From VYFG01 sp965221795 (GTDB taxonomy: Bacteria > Pseudomonadota > Gammaproteobacteria > Arenicellales > Poriferihabitantaceae): DNA of 64,000 nt. The first letter of the stretch is position 1, and every line of letters begins with the position of its first letter. Both the position numbers and the translations under genes were made by a program. Where the stretch lies: the NCBI GenBank assembly GCA_965221795.1, contig OZ244914.1, positions 3,410,001-3,474,000 of the forward strand, given 5' to 3'. Below, piece by piece: positions 28,072 through 36,475 of the stretch. The notes beneath the pieces were generated by a model, which was given only the letters and a program-made list of their open reading frames with translations, searched no databases and had not been told where the DNA came from.

Positions 28072-29244
28072 CAGGAATTCTGGCGTGATTTTGGGAGAAT
28101 TGTATCACTTGGGAGAAGCATTTCCTCTGGAATGGAGGCAGAGATCCATTCCGGTCAAGTCAATCCCATTCTAACCCTTGCCAGTGCATCAGGTATAGGG
28201 TGATTTTGAAGCCGTAAGGGAACAGTTTCTCGCTTGTTTGTTGATAAAGATGCGCCAAGAAACCGTCATGGTTTGTCATGAGGGCCAACGGGTTCCCAAA
28301 TCCACAATGCCCTGAAGTCAGGGACAGCATGACCAAATCAAGGAGGTCAGGGCCGTTTGGCCCGAGGAAGGGCCATTTGAAAGCCGTCTTTTCCTGCCGC
28401 AAAGCGAACAGTCAGCCGATTCGGTGCGGGTCTTGCGGGCCAGTCAGCCCAGTAAGAACCGCCGCACCATCATCCCGGGCCATACCACAGGAAGAAAACT
28501 CCCGAACGAGCCGCTTGCAACCAGTGATCCGGCCGGTCCTGCCCTGGTTCGGGGCTGGCCGGGGTCGACTCAATGGCCCTAACCCCACCGTCCGGAAAAA
28601 CCACGGGAGTGTCCCGCATTGGCATGCTCATTGGCAAATTGACGCGCCGTCCGCATGGGGCGATGAGTAACAGCGACACGCGGGAGAGTAACCAAAGCGC
28701 TTGCACGTGACCACAGCCACAAGAACCGGTCCGCCCTGCGACAGGATCCCAACCGGAAGGTTTGGATGGGCAGGGCTGGAGAGATCCAGTGACCGGGATT
28801 CCGTCAGAACGAGTCCCGTTCACAACCCAGACTATCGATCGCGGGGGTGACTGCAACCACTGCCGACGGAGAGGGTCTGTCCACAGGGAAATCCCCCATG
28901 GGAAAGACCATGATGATCAACAAAACGGATACCCAATTCGCGAAATAATGAAAGCCAATCGGGACGGTTCGCCGAACCGGCAACCCTCCCCCCGCCGCCA
29001 TCTGAAGATGGTGACCGCGGACCGGCTTTGGGTGCGGCTCTGGGGCAAGTAGCGAATGGGGCACTGCACAAAGATTGAAACAAGCCGACCACTAGGATCA
29101 AGACTGAAGCATCTGCATCTGCTCGCAGACAGACGCTCTGTCACGCTGAATGTTCGGGTAGCTGTCTGCGTGAACGGTCAGGGCCCGGCTGACTTGTCAC
29201 CGCATTGTGGCGTTGCGGTGGCGGCAACTTCAATCGGCTTGCGG
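28072..29244. other. Long gene-free stretch upstream of aceE
   Basis: About 1.2 kb without a recognised gene on either strand. ORFs of up to 130 codons exist because the stretch is GC-rich, but none shows a domain or ribosome site. I checked for RNase P and tmRNA signature blocks and saw neither. It includes the aceE 5' region at its left end and probably decayed accessory DNA to the right. Confidence 0.4.
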
Positions 29245-29283
29245 TCATAGATCTACGATGGCTGTGGCTTTCCATTCAAGATC
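29245..29283 (-). pseudogene. RelE/ParE-type toxin stump
   Basis: Immediately after the antitoxin, one base out of its frame, the reading LEWKATAIVDL followed by a stop matches the first strand and helix of RelE/ParE-family toxins (typically (V/L)-W-K-x-A-x-DL). Nothing recognisable follows, so the toxin is broken after about a dozen codons. Confidence 0.4.
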
Positions 29284-29557
29284 GGGCACGGAGCTTCTCG
29301 TCAATCCGTGCCCGAATCCCATTCATCACCCGGGCATGGGGCCTAGCCGGGCGCTGATCATCCAGCACCTCCTGCACTTTGGCCCGAAACCAAGCGCCGT
29401 AGACGTCCGGGTCGGAAGCCAGGCCTGCGGGCAACCCGCCTTCTGTCGTTATGCGGATCAACAGGATGCGTACAGCATCCGAGAGTGTCAGACCAACGCC
29501 AGCAGGTGTTTCCGAGGCTTGAGCCTTTAGCCGATCATCAACACGAATATGGAGCAT
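29276..29557 (-). CDS. RelB/DinJ family antitoxin
   Basis: About 93 residues. The N-terminal MLHIRVDDRLKAQASETPAG and LTLSDAVRILLIRIT form the ribbon-helix-helix DNA-binding and dimer part of RelB/DinJ antitoxins; the C-terminal part (AWFRAKVQEVLDDQRP) should wrap the toxin. The start at MLHIRV is preferred; a longer frame adds 11 unlikely residues. The expected toxin is reduced to a stump just downstream, so this is an orphan antitoxin that may still repress its own promoter or neutralise a toxin elsewhere. Confidence 0.82.
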   Translation of the reverse strand: MLHIRVDDRLKAQASETPAGVGLTLSDAVRILLIRITTEGGLPAGLASDPDVYGAWFRAKVQEVLDDQRPARPHARVMNGIRARIDEKLRARS

Positions 29558-30100
29558 GGCAGTTCTCTTGATTCGGAACCATAATTGCATCTCATTTGAG
29601 ATACGAGTTCAAACCAATGTATGTAGAATCGGTTGTGCCGCCATCGCGGTCGGCGGTAGTAGTAGTTTCCGATGTGCGCGGGGTGTCCTGGAATCAGGGA
29701 ATGGGAGTCGAGATCAGGATAAAGCCCGGTACGGTGATGACCGATATTTTGACCCGAAATTCCTGACCGGGTTTTTCACGATCATTGACAACGACTGACA
29801 CGCCAGAATATTGTGAGTAGTCGTTTCATGTAAATACCTCTGTACATGGAGGAGGGGGTGTCCCTGCACTCGGGACGCAATCCACTGTCACTACTGGCAT
29901 TCTCACGGCATTGATGCCACCGTTGTTACATTTCCGACCGAACGCTTGCGATAAGTCTAATTGTTAAGCATTGCTTCAATCCGGTTATCGAATACGCCGC
30001 CCGTCCTCGTCATACATATGCCCGTCGGCTCGTTAATAGCCTCTGGGCAGACTGTGCCCGCAGCCCTCGCCGCCCATGAATAAGAAAGGGTGCAGGTCTG
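29558..30100. other. Gene-free stretch between the antitoxin and the TIR unit
   Basis: About 540 bp holding the antitoxin promoter region on the left. On the right (30100 down to 29957, minus strand) an open frame ending GVFDNRIEAMLNN may be the tail of a gene cut by the inserted unit at 30101, but I cannot name it. Confidence 0.35.
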
Positions 30101-30178
30101 TTTCAAAGGGGAATCATATAGGAAAGTTGACAGCCTTCCTTTTATCAATCCCATCTTTTCTGTTGGCGGTACAACCGG

Positions 30179-30207
30179 TTGACATGTCGCCCAAGCCGTC
30201 TTATATT
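30179..30207 (+). promoter_or_regulatory. Sigma-70 promoter of the phase-variable secreted-protein gene
   Basis: A perfect -35 TTGACA (30179-30184) and a near-perfect -10 TATATT (30202-30207) are 17 bp apart. Transcription should begin near 30214, about 25 bases before the ATG at 30240. The paralog at 51 kb has TTGACA in the equivalent place. Confidence 0.75.
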
Positions 30208-30239
30208 CCTCGATGCAACATCTACTCCGCGGATCAACA

Positions 30240-30859
30240 ATGTACAGCATGACCATATTCCCCCCCCCCCCCCCTCCGCTAGACTGACGGCCCTCGCGGC
30301 CGCAATGGCGTTCTTCCTGCTGCTCGCAGGACCGGCACAGGCGCAAACGCCGCCTGACTGCAACAATTCCATCTGCACCGCCCGGGTTGCAGGCGTCTAC
30401 GGCAGCAGGGTCGTGAACGGCTGCGGCGATCATGCCACGCCGGGCCGCTTCAAGGTGATCCTATCGAGCACCAACCCCAACGTGGAACGGTCAAGCTTCA
30501 AGAGCGGTATCAGCCTGAATCTGGAAAAAGACTCCTCGCACGGGAGTGCCGACATGTTCCGCGACTTTGAGTGGCGCGGCGGGGCTAGAAACAGTTGGAA
30601 TGATGTGACGCCAGGAACTTTCGGACAAATCGCATTTTATGGCGGCGATCTTGGCGAGAACCTCGTGGAAGTGCGGCCCAAGGCCGGTGCCCACATCTGG
30701 AGCAACACGGGCGAGCTGGTGATTCCGGTCATCAAGGTGCAGCGCAGCACCGGCAACAGAGCCTACGCGCACACAGGCGAAACCTACTTCCTGTTCACCG
30801 GCGGCAAGGGCTGCGCACGGGTCGGCCCTGGCGGCGACTTGCTCGGCGGCAACCAGTAG
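30240..30859 (+). CDS. Putative phase-variable secreted protein, copy 1 (OFF as read)
   Basis: The ATG at 30240 (or 30249) follows a strong promoter and a weak GCGGA site. After about six codons it enters a run of 15 C. With 15 C this frame stops at 30285. With 13 or 16 C it would read through SARLTALAAAMAFFLLLAGP, a Sec signal peptide ending AQA, into a mature protein of about 168 residues ending near GGKGCARV. The mature part has three or four Cys and no domain I know. It is about half identical to the protein at 50935-51565, with shared blocks GRFKVILSSTNPNV / GRMKLILSSTNPNV, LGEN(L/I)(V/I)EVRPKAGAH and YFLFTGGKGCARV. Function unknown; a variable surface or secreted factor is inferred. Confidence 0.7.
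30260..30274 (+). repeat. Poly-C tract (C15) in the signal-peptide region
   Basis: Fifteen consecutive C just after the start codon. Tracts of this length slip during replication. The downstream frame is joined to the ATG only at lengths of 13, 16 and so on. Confidence 0.9.
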
Positions 30860-31016
30860 CCGAACTTAAAACCCGCCGCGGCGCGGCGAAAAACGAGAGT
30901 ACACGCTTGTCGTGCGTCTCGCCTGGACGAAACCCCCGTATCTGGCCAGTTTGACGGCTATCTGAATGGGACCGCCGCGTTTCGGCTGAACACGCAAGAG
31001 AATTTGTAGGTGCTGA

Positions 31017-31367
31017 TCATTGATCGTGATGCCTGTCAACTTTCCTATGTAATTCCCTTTCAAAGGTGATAGAACAGAGCAAAGGCAGTGTTATTAATCT
31101 GATATTGGCAAACATGCCATAACCTTCAAACACCCTTCCAGTGAAAGGATGATCCTTCAAGATTGCCTCAGCCTTCACTAAAGACGCCACTGCCTTATCA
31201 TAATCAAGTTCGGGTTTTGATGGTAGTAGGAGTGCATCCATCGCAAGCCCGGCTCTGACGTTTCAAGATATGCAATCTCCAGCATGTCCGATAATATTAA
31301 TCGCCGGACTTCGGAAACTCTGCTTGAGGTCTGTATCAAGTCGGGTGGTGAAACTGGTGGTCTTCAT
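31017..31367 (-). pseudogene. Decayed antitoxin-toxin pair (RelE/ParE-like)
   Basis: At the upstream end (ATG at 31367) the reading MKTTSFTTRLDTDLKQ looks like the start of a small antitoxin, broken after about 15 codons. Downstream, YDKAVASLVKAEAILKDHPF then TGRVFEGYG resembles the middle of RelE/ParE-type toxins (HPFxGRxxEG). The toxin is cut at its C terminus by the right end of the inverted-repeat unit near 31066. Both genes are inactive. Confidence 0.45.
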
Positions 31368-31424
31368 GGATTTTCCTGGTGTTTGTCTCATATACAGATA
31401 GCGTAAGACAAAGTATGCGAAATT

Positions 31425-31800
31425 TTAAGTTATTGATGAATCTCTGCGATAACCGCATCTGGTCTCGATTGCGCACTGAAATCCTTTGTTTGATTCCTGC
31501 GGATCATAATCCTGGTGAACATTCGATAGTTGGGCAGATTGATGAGGCTCTCTGGATCTAATGTTCCCAAGTTGCTTTGCAAAAACTGGGACATCCGTTG
31601 CACCAATACGAAAGATACCTAGATTGCCAACATTGCCAAAGGTGGCATTATGGATTGGGGGCTTAATAGCCGATAGATACTGTCCGGCCAACACAAGGTC
31701 TACACGGTACTTTCTAAGTTCACTGGGCATCTTGACCATGGTTGCGGTAGTGAAGCAGAAGAAGCAGCGAATACCAGAGGAAAATCTAAAATAGCGTGGG
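31425..31800 (-). pseudogene. HerA/TraD-like conjugative ATPase, C-terminal remnant
   Basis: One frame reads SELRKYRVDLVLAGQYLSAI then FGNVGNLGIFRIGATD, the well-known region of HerA/TraD-type coupling ATPases (usually RKY--LLAHQYL and FGNVGT--FR-G--D). After a frameshift near 31570 the text continues DPESLINLPNYRMFTRIMI and SAQSRPDAVIAEIH, again typical. The Walker motifs and N-terminal part are gone. It is debris of a conjugative or integrative element next to rpsF. Confidence 0.6.
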
Positions 31801-31826
31801 AATGTCTTGGCATAGTGAATTTGGCC

Positions 31827-31855
31827 TTGTTTCCGGTTGTTGGCTTGGATAGAAT
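31827..31855 (+). promoter_or_regulatory. Candidate promoter of rpsF-rpsR-rplI
   Basis: TTGTTT (31827-31832) and TAGAAT (31850-31855) are 17 bp apart, about 85 bp before the rpsF start. Each box is one or two bases from consensus. Confidence 0.4.
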
Positions 31856-31938
31856 CCGCAGCCCTTTCTCCTTTCTTCATCGACGACCGGGCTGAGGTCG
31901 CGTTCGAGAAGATATAATTACCCATGAGGAGCAGTGTA

Positions 31939-32511
31939 ATGCGACATTATGAAATTGTTTTTCTGGTTCATCCGGATCAGAGTGAACAGGTGCCGGCAAT
32001 GATTGAGCGATATCAGGAAATAGTCGGTTCAGGAGGGGGTCAGATTCATCGCAGCGAGGATTGGGGCCGTCGTCGGTTGGCCTATGGCATCAATGACGTC
32101 CATAAAGCTCACTACGTACTGTTCAATATTGAGTGCTCCCTGGAGGTGATTGCGGAAATCAAGCGCAACTTCAAGTTTAACGATTCTATCCTGCGGCACC
32201 TTGTTATTCGTCGTAAGAATGTGATCACAGAAGAATCGCCTTTTGTGAAGGCAAAAATGGAAGAAGAAAGTCTGGAAGAGGAAAAGCGGTTAGCGGCGGA
32301 AGCAGAGGCGAAAGAAAAAGCACAAGCTCAGGAAGCACTTCCTGAAAAGGAGTCTGAAGAGACAGAAGCCACAGCCGAAGTAGCGGAAGCCGTAGACGAT
32401 GCGGCTCCAGAAGGTTCCGAGGAGGCAGATGACACAAAGACATCAGAACTCCCAACTGATGTAACTGCCGAAAACGAATCTACCCATCCCGACACTGAGG
32501 AGAAAGAATAA
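31939..32511 (+). CDS. rpsF: 30S ribosomal protein S6 with long acidic tail
   Basis: About 190 residues, much longer than the usual 95-135. Residues 1-95 are ordinary S6 (MRHYEIVFLVHPDQSEQVP, WGRRRLAYGI, HYVLFNIE, ILRHLVIRR). Residues from about 105 to the end are a low-complexity Glu/Ala/Lys/Thr-rich tail. The ATG at 31939 has AGGAG upstream; an ATG at 31924 would add five residues. The stop overlaps the rpsR start (TAATG). Confidence 0.96.
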   Translation: MRHYEIVFLVHPDQSEQVPAMIERYQEIVGSGGGQIHRSEDWGRRRLAYGINDVHKAHYVLFNIECSLEVIAEIKRNFKFNDSILRHLVIRRKNVITEESPFVKAKMEEESLEEEKRLAAEAEAKEKAQAQEALPEKESEETEATAEVAEAVDDAAPEGSEEADDTKTSELPTDVTAENESTHPDTEEKE

Positions 32512-32774
32512 TGGCTTTCCGACGCAAAAGGGGGAACGCACCACGCAGATCATTCAACCGTCGCCCCAGATTCTGCAAATTTACTGCAGAAGGGATCAAA
32601 TCCATTGACTACAAGGATCTTGAGATTCTCAAGGCAAATACCAGCGAAACAGGCAAAATTCTCCCTCGTCGTTCCACTGGCACCAAGGCCCATTTTCAAC
32701 GACAACTTTCCATTGCGGTGAAGCGTGCCCGTTATCTGGCCTTGCTCCCATACACAGATCAACACGATAACTGA
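32511..32774 (+). CDS. rpsR: 30S ribosomal protein S18
   Basis: About 87 residues, basic. It binds S6 and 16S rRNA in the small-subunit platform. Typical text: CKFTAEGIKSIDYKDLEIL, PRRSTGTKAHFQRQLSIAVK and RARYLALLPYTD. It overlaps rpsF by one base and lies eight bases before rplI. Confidence 0.98.
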   Translation: MAFRRKRGNAPRRSFNRRPRFCKFTAEGIKSIDYKDLEILKANTSETGKILPRRSTGTKAHFQRQLSIAVKRARYLALLPYTDQHDN

Positions 32775-32782
32775 GAGAGGAT

Positions 32783-33289
32783 ATGATGGAAATCATTTTG
32801 TTGGAGAAAATCCAAAATCTCGGTGATTTGGGTGATCTGGTCAAAGTAAAGAATGGCTTCGCACGCAATTACCTCATCCCACAGAAAAAAGCAGTCCGCG
32901 CCAGTAACGATGCCAAGACATTGGTGGCTGAACGGCGTCGTCTTCTGGCGGCAGAGAATAGCAAGCGCATTGAGAACGCAAAAGCCCGTGCCGAACTGGC
33001 TATCCGGGAGATTGTGGTATACCGGTTATGCAGTGAAGAAGGCAAACTCTATGGGTCCGTGACCGAGGCAGATATTGCGGAAACCATGAGCGAAGCCGGC
33101 ACTATGGTTGAAAAAGCAGAAATTTCCTTGCCGGATGGCTCTATCAAGAGTACAGGAGAATTTGCGGCGGATGTCACCTTGCATCCCGAGGTCACATTTT
33201 CTGTCAAGATCACGGTGGCGAGCCAAGAGGATTCAGGGTCCTCATCAGCCAATGACGAAATCCCTCAGGAATCAGCCCAAAATACATGA
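32783..33289 (+). CDS. rplI: 50S ribosomal protein L9
   Basis: About 168 residues; E. coli L9 has 149. The N-terminal domain MEIILLEKIQNLGDLGDLVK with GFARNYLIPQKKAV and the C-terminal domain (GKLYGSVTEADIAE) are normal. A Ser/Glu/Asn-rich tail of about 20 residues follows. A second ATG two codons in is possible. dnaB, its usual neighbour, is 7 kb away beyond an island of accessory DNA. Confidence 0.97.
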   Translation: MMEIILLEKIQNLGDLGDLVKVKNGFARNYLIPQKKAVRASNDAKTLVAERRRLLAAENSKRIENAKARAELAIREIVVYRLCSEEGKLYGSVTEADIAETMSEAGTMVEKAEISLPDGSIKSTGEFAADVTLHPEVTFSVKITVASQEDSGSSSANDEIPQESAQNT

Positions 33290-33325
33290 TCAGAAAAGAG
33301 CCTCGCTTTGGGAGCATGTAACGTT

Positions 33326-34557
33326 CTAAAAATAGGGAATTACATACGAAAGTAACGAAACAGCCGGATCGACTGCCAGCGATCCAGACCGAAGCCATCG
33401 GCCAAGGCCAGGGCGAAACCGGCACCATGAGGCCGAGCGAAGCCGCTCCGGCGAGTCACCGGAGTGCCGGGGGCGATCGGGGGACCGCCAGCCGCGTCCG
33501 GGGGAAGCCAGCCCACGGGCAAAGACCGCCGCCGGGGTGCGGTATCCCAGGACCTTCCGAGGCCGACGGTGGAGCCGATGCTCCACCGTCCGCACCTGCG
33601 CCGGTGTCACCCGGCGGCAGTCGGTGCCCTTCGGGAAGTACGGGCGCACCAGGCCGTTGGTGTGCTCGTTCCGGCCCCGTTCCCAGGAAGGGTAGGGGGT
33701 AGCGAAGGAAAAGCCCGCATCAAGCTTCTGCGCGATCTCCCGAGGCCTCGCGAACTCCTGGCCGTTATCTGCCGTGCCGGTGTGGACCCGGTCCCGAACC
33801 GGACCCAGGCGCCGGGTAATCGCCTCGGTCACCGCCGACGCGGTCTTCCCGTCCCCCACTCCAGGAACCGGAACTTCGAGCTCCGGTCCACGGCCGACAC
33901 CAGAGTGCCCCGGTGCCTCGCTCCCATGATCGGTTCGAGCTCCCAGTCGCCGACCCGGCTCTTCGCCGCCACCACCGCCGGACGCTCCGCAATGTCCACC
34001 CGATCGGGAATGTGGCCGCGCCCGTTCGGCTTCTTGCCCCGACGTCGCAGGCACCGGTACCGGGCTCCTCCGGCCTGCCGATCGGCCCGCACATGCTCGT
34101 AGATCCACTCCTTCCCCGCCATGACTTCGCCCGGCAACCGAACCCAGCCGGCAATCTGCTCCGGGCTCCACCCTTCCTGCAAGCGTCCTTCCGCTACCGC
34201 CCAGCGCTCGGGCGTCCTCTGCCGGGGCACGGCAGAGGCTTCCTGACGGCGGGCCGTGGCCTGGCGGTCGGCCTGCTGATGCCGGTCGCCGCGTTGGCCA
34301 CGGTGGCGCGAGATCTCCCGCGCGATCGTCCCGGGGTCGCGTCCGAGATCGCGGGCGATCTCCCGTTTCGACCACCCCCGATGCAACAGCGCGTGAATCG
34401 GGCATCGTTCGGCAGGGGTTCAGGTGATGGGAGCCTACGGGCATGGCAATCCTCCGTTGGTGAGAAACCGAGATGGTTGGCCATCCTCTGGCCCACTGCA
34501 AGCGGCTTGTCAGCTCGCCAGCCAGCGGCTTACAGGGTGTTGCACTTCACACTGGAA
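33326..34557 (-). mobile_element. IS30-family element, copy 1, frameshifted and truncated
   Basis: Its transposase matches the intact-looking copy at 53658-54893 but is split. The N-terminal helix-turn-helix (MHRGWSKREIARDLGRDPG) and the middle (KSRVGDWELEPIMGARHRGT) are in one frame. The C-terminal catalytic part (RVHTGTADNGQEFA, NEHTNGLVRPYFPKGTD) follows in another after a shift near 33860. A second shift breaks the first 25 codons. The right inverted repeat TGTTGCACTTCACACTGGAA (34538-34557) is identical to copy 2; no left repeat is found, so that end is lost. It cuts the Mrr/P-loop gene next to it. Confidence 0.82.
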
Positions 34558-34558
34558 A

Positions 34559-34569
34559 GGGGGGGGGGG
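34559..34569. repeat. Poly-G tract (G11) at the IS30 junction
   Basis: Eleven G directly beyond the right inverted repeat of IS30 copy 1. At copy 2 the same position has a run of five G. It may reflect target preference of the element or slippage after insertion. Confidence 0.8.
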
Positions 34570-35496
34570 TTCAATAAGGAGTTCAAGGACATCGCTTTTC
34601 CCCTGCCATCTCTGCGAAGTCGTCCGGACTCATAATCACCATCAATGGCGTACGCTCAAGAACAAGCCAGCTTTGTGCGACGATCCAGGATTTTCCGTGA
34701 CCCTCACCACCGAGGACGAAAATTACTGCATCGTCCGGGGCGGTGGCGAGATAAGGACGCAGTAGGTCGATAAGGGTCTTACGCTGCCGAACATCCGCTG
34801 TATCCGTGTCACTGGGTGACAGCGGTTGCCCAAACCTGTTTTTTGCCCGTTTCCTGTTAGAGAATGCATCACACAGCCAGTCACAGCTCGCTCTTTGCGC
34901 GAGCCCCAGCCCACTGCGGGCTCATTGCACTGTTTCCTTATCCTATCTGCATGAGTAGCGAAGTCGCGAGATGTTCTGATGGCCTTGATGGCTGCTAATG
35001 CTTTCTGAATCTTCTCATTGTCACTGATATTGCTTTCCAGGAATTCTTGTGCCCGTGTTCCACCCATCGCCAAGGCGACCACAAAATGGTGGCAGGTCTG
35101 TTTCAGACCAGTCGAGGATTAAAACGACGACTCCGTTCTTGACCCCGAGTGCACGCGCATCATCTGCGAGTTGACTCCTGATCTGGGAAGTCGCACCAAG
35201 AACCCAAATGTCTGTTTCAATGTCGTTGATCGAAAGCTCAGCAATTTTTGAGAGTACTTCAGTCCCGGGGAACCTTACTGTCATAACGCTTGCCTTCAAA
35301 GCAGATAGCATCCCCTTCGTAAACCGGTTTGCCGTCCACACCGAACTGCGATCCGCCACCTGCAAGCCTGAAAGGCACACCAGAAATCTCATGAAGTGCC
35401 GCTCCAATAAGCCCCTCGAATCCTCTCTCACCAAGTGGCCGGCAGAGAAAACAGGACCGTCTTGAGGTGTTCAACATGCTTACGTAACAGGGTCAT
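34570..35496 (-). pseudogene. Mrr-type nuclease / P-loop NTPase (Avs-like), broken
   Basis: The ATG at 35496 overlaps the abiEii-remnant stop (ATGA), so the two were coupled. Across at least three frameshifts the text runs MTLLRKHVEHLKTVLFSLP; GERGFEGLIGAALHEISG; FGVDGKPVYEGDAICFEGKR; ETDIWVLGATSQIRSQLADD; NGVVVLILDWSETDLPP; CDWLCDAFSNRKRAKNRFGQ; LLRPYLATAPDDAVIFVLGG and EGHGKSWIVAQSWL. The first third looks like an Mrr/PD-(D/E)xK nuclease (GD then (F)EGKRY), and the last part is a Walker A. This order recalls nuclease-STAND antiphage proteins such as Avs. The rest is lost at the IS30 junction. Inactive as read. Confidence 0.6.
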
Positions 35497-36475
35497 CTGG
35501 TTAGTGGGAGTCCTCTATGCTCCCTGACATGCTTAACTTTCCATAGCAACTGCGGATGTTGCCTGATGCGCGCTGCCAGTTCATCATCTCCAGTCAGAAG
35601 CTCCGGGGGGTAATTTCGCCTTGTTCATTCACTCGCACAAGGAATTCGCGCTCGTGGTCTTCGAACGGTAATACCTGCCCTACTCGCTCGCGGCACTCTT
35701 GGACCAATTTTTCAATCCATGCATTCATATCATCCCCTGCCGGAACAACATCTCTGCGTAAGACAGGCACGAGCTATTGTCGGAGCTCCTTATGGTCACA
35801 GCGAATATCTTCCGGTGATACCGTCTGCCAGTCCCTCCGGCTGCAGGCGCCATATACGACAAAGCCTAATCTCAACTTTTCCCGATCGAGATTGTCCTGG
35901 CCAAGTAGTGCATGCGCATCGAAGAGGTCACGGCTGGCATGCCTGGTAAATAGCGCTCCGAGTTTTCCTGCTGCAAGTTCATGGATATCGAGTACCGGTA
36001 TGTCTCGCGCCATGAATGATCCCACGGGATGAGAATCTCGCATCTGAATCGGCCACAGGGGTACACGCAAAGTGAAGACCACATCAATCTCAAGATTGGC
36101 ATTCCGATCCAGTGCATTCGTATAACCCAATCGCCATTTGCCGCCGGCATGTGCATCCGGTACGCGTCGGATCGTAAATCCTTCGCGTCCGCAGATCGCT
36201 GTAATTGCCTGCTCGACTTTCTCTCTTTCTGCGAGCATCACTTCACGATCCGCGGACCCCACGTAATTTAGATCGATATCGACGGAGAGCCGCGGCAACT
36301 CGAACACAAACAGATTCAGCGCCGTACCGCCTTTCAAGACAATTCGGTTCTTAAGAAAAGGGTGACTTCGAAATGCGTTCAGCAATTCGATAAGGCGGAT
36401 CACCTTATCCAGGGTTTCCAACGGAAATCCGGTAGCTGTCGCTTCGGCCTGGAGTTCCTGCAACGACAGATTCAC
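35493..36475 (-). pseudogene. AbiEii-type nucleotidyltransferase toxin, broken
   Basis: The GTG start at 36475 overlaps the AbiEi stop and has GGAGGAGG upstream. The first 233 residues are good AbiEii: FLKNRIVLKGGTALNLF (substrate motif GGTALNL), then SVDIDLNYVG (DxD catalytic pair), EIDVVF and HELAAGKLGALFTR. An amber stop at 35774 interrupts the C-terminal domain. The frame then continues VPVLRRDVVPAGDDMNAWIE and EDHEREFLVRVNEQGEI, is shifted by one base in a C6 run near 35610, and resumes LLTGDDELAARIRQHPQLLW to a stop at 35493. AbiEii toxins nucleotidylate tRNA; this one is probably dead or crippled. Confidence 0.8.

Larger units (their letters stand above)
30101..31066. mobile_element. 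Unit of ~966 bp bounded by inverted repeats, carrying a phase-variable gene
   Basis: The left end (30101-30135) and the right end (31031-31066, reversed) share most of about 33 bp, with a common core ATAGGAAAGTTGACAG preceded by GGGAAT in both. Read inward, the two ends have the same orientation, as for terminal inverted repeats. Between them lie only the promoter, the secreted-protein gene and about 170 bp of 3' sequence; no transposase. The right end falls inside a decayed RelE/ParE-like gene. It may be a non-autonomous element moved in trans. No target duplication was established. Confidence 0.5.

Noticed and set aside
28278..28856. Overlapping ORFs of 100-130 codons in the aceE upstream region
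   Set aside because: No domain, ribosome site or codon pattern on either strand; GC-rich sequence produces such frames by chance.
28072..29244. RNase P RNA or tmRNA gene
   Set aside because: Looked for the conserved blocks of both on either strand and found none.
30179..30239. TTG start for the first phase-variable gene, giving an open frame through the C tract
   Set aside because: That TTG is the first part of the TTGACA -35 box of a very good promoter and lacks a ribosome site, so it lies upstream of the transcript start.
33326..34501. 391-residue ORF of IS30 copy 1 as an intact gene
   Set aside because: Its N-terminal two thirds are in the wrong frame compared with copy 2; only the C-terminal part is transposase.
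35610..35625. C6 run in the abiEii remnant as a phase switch
   Set aside because: The gene also has an amber stop upstream at 35774, so slippage at this short run could not restore it.
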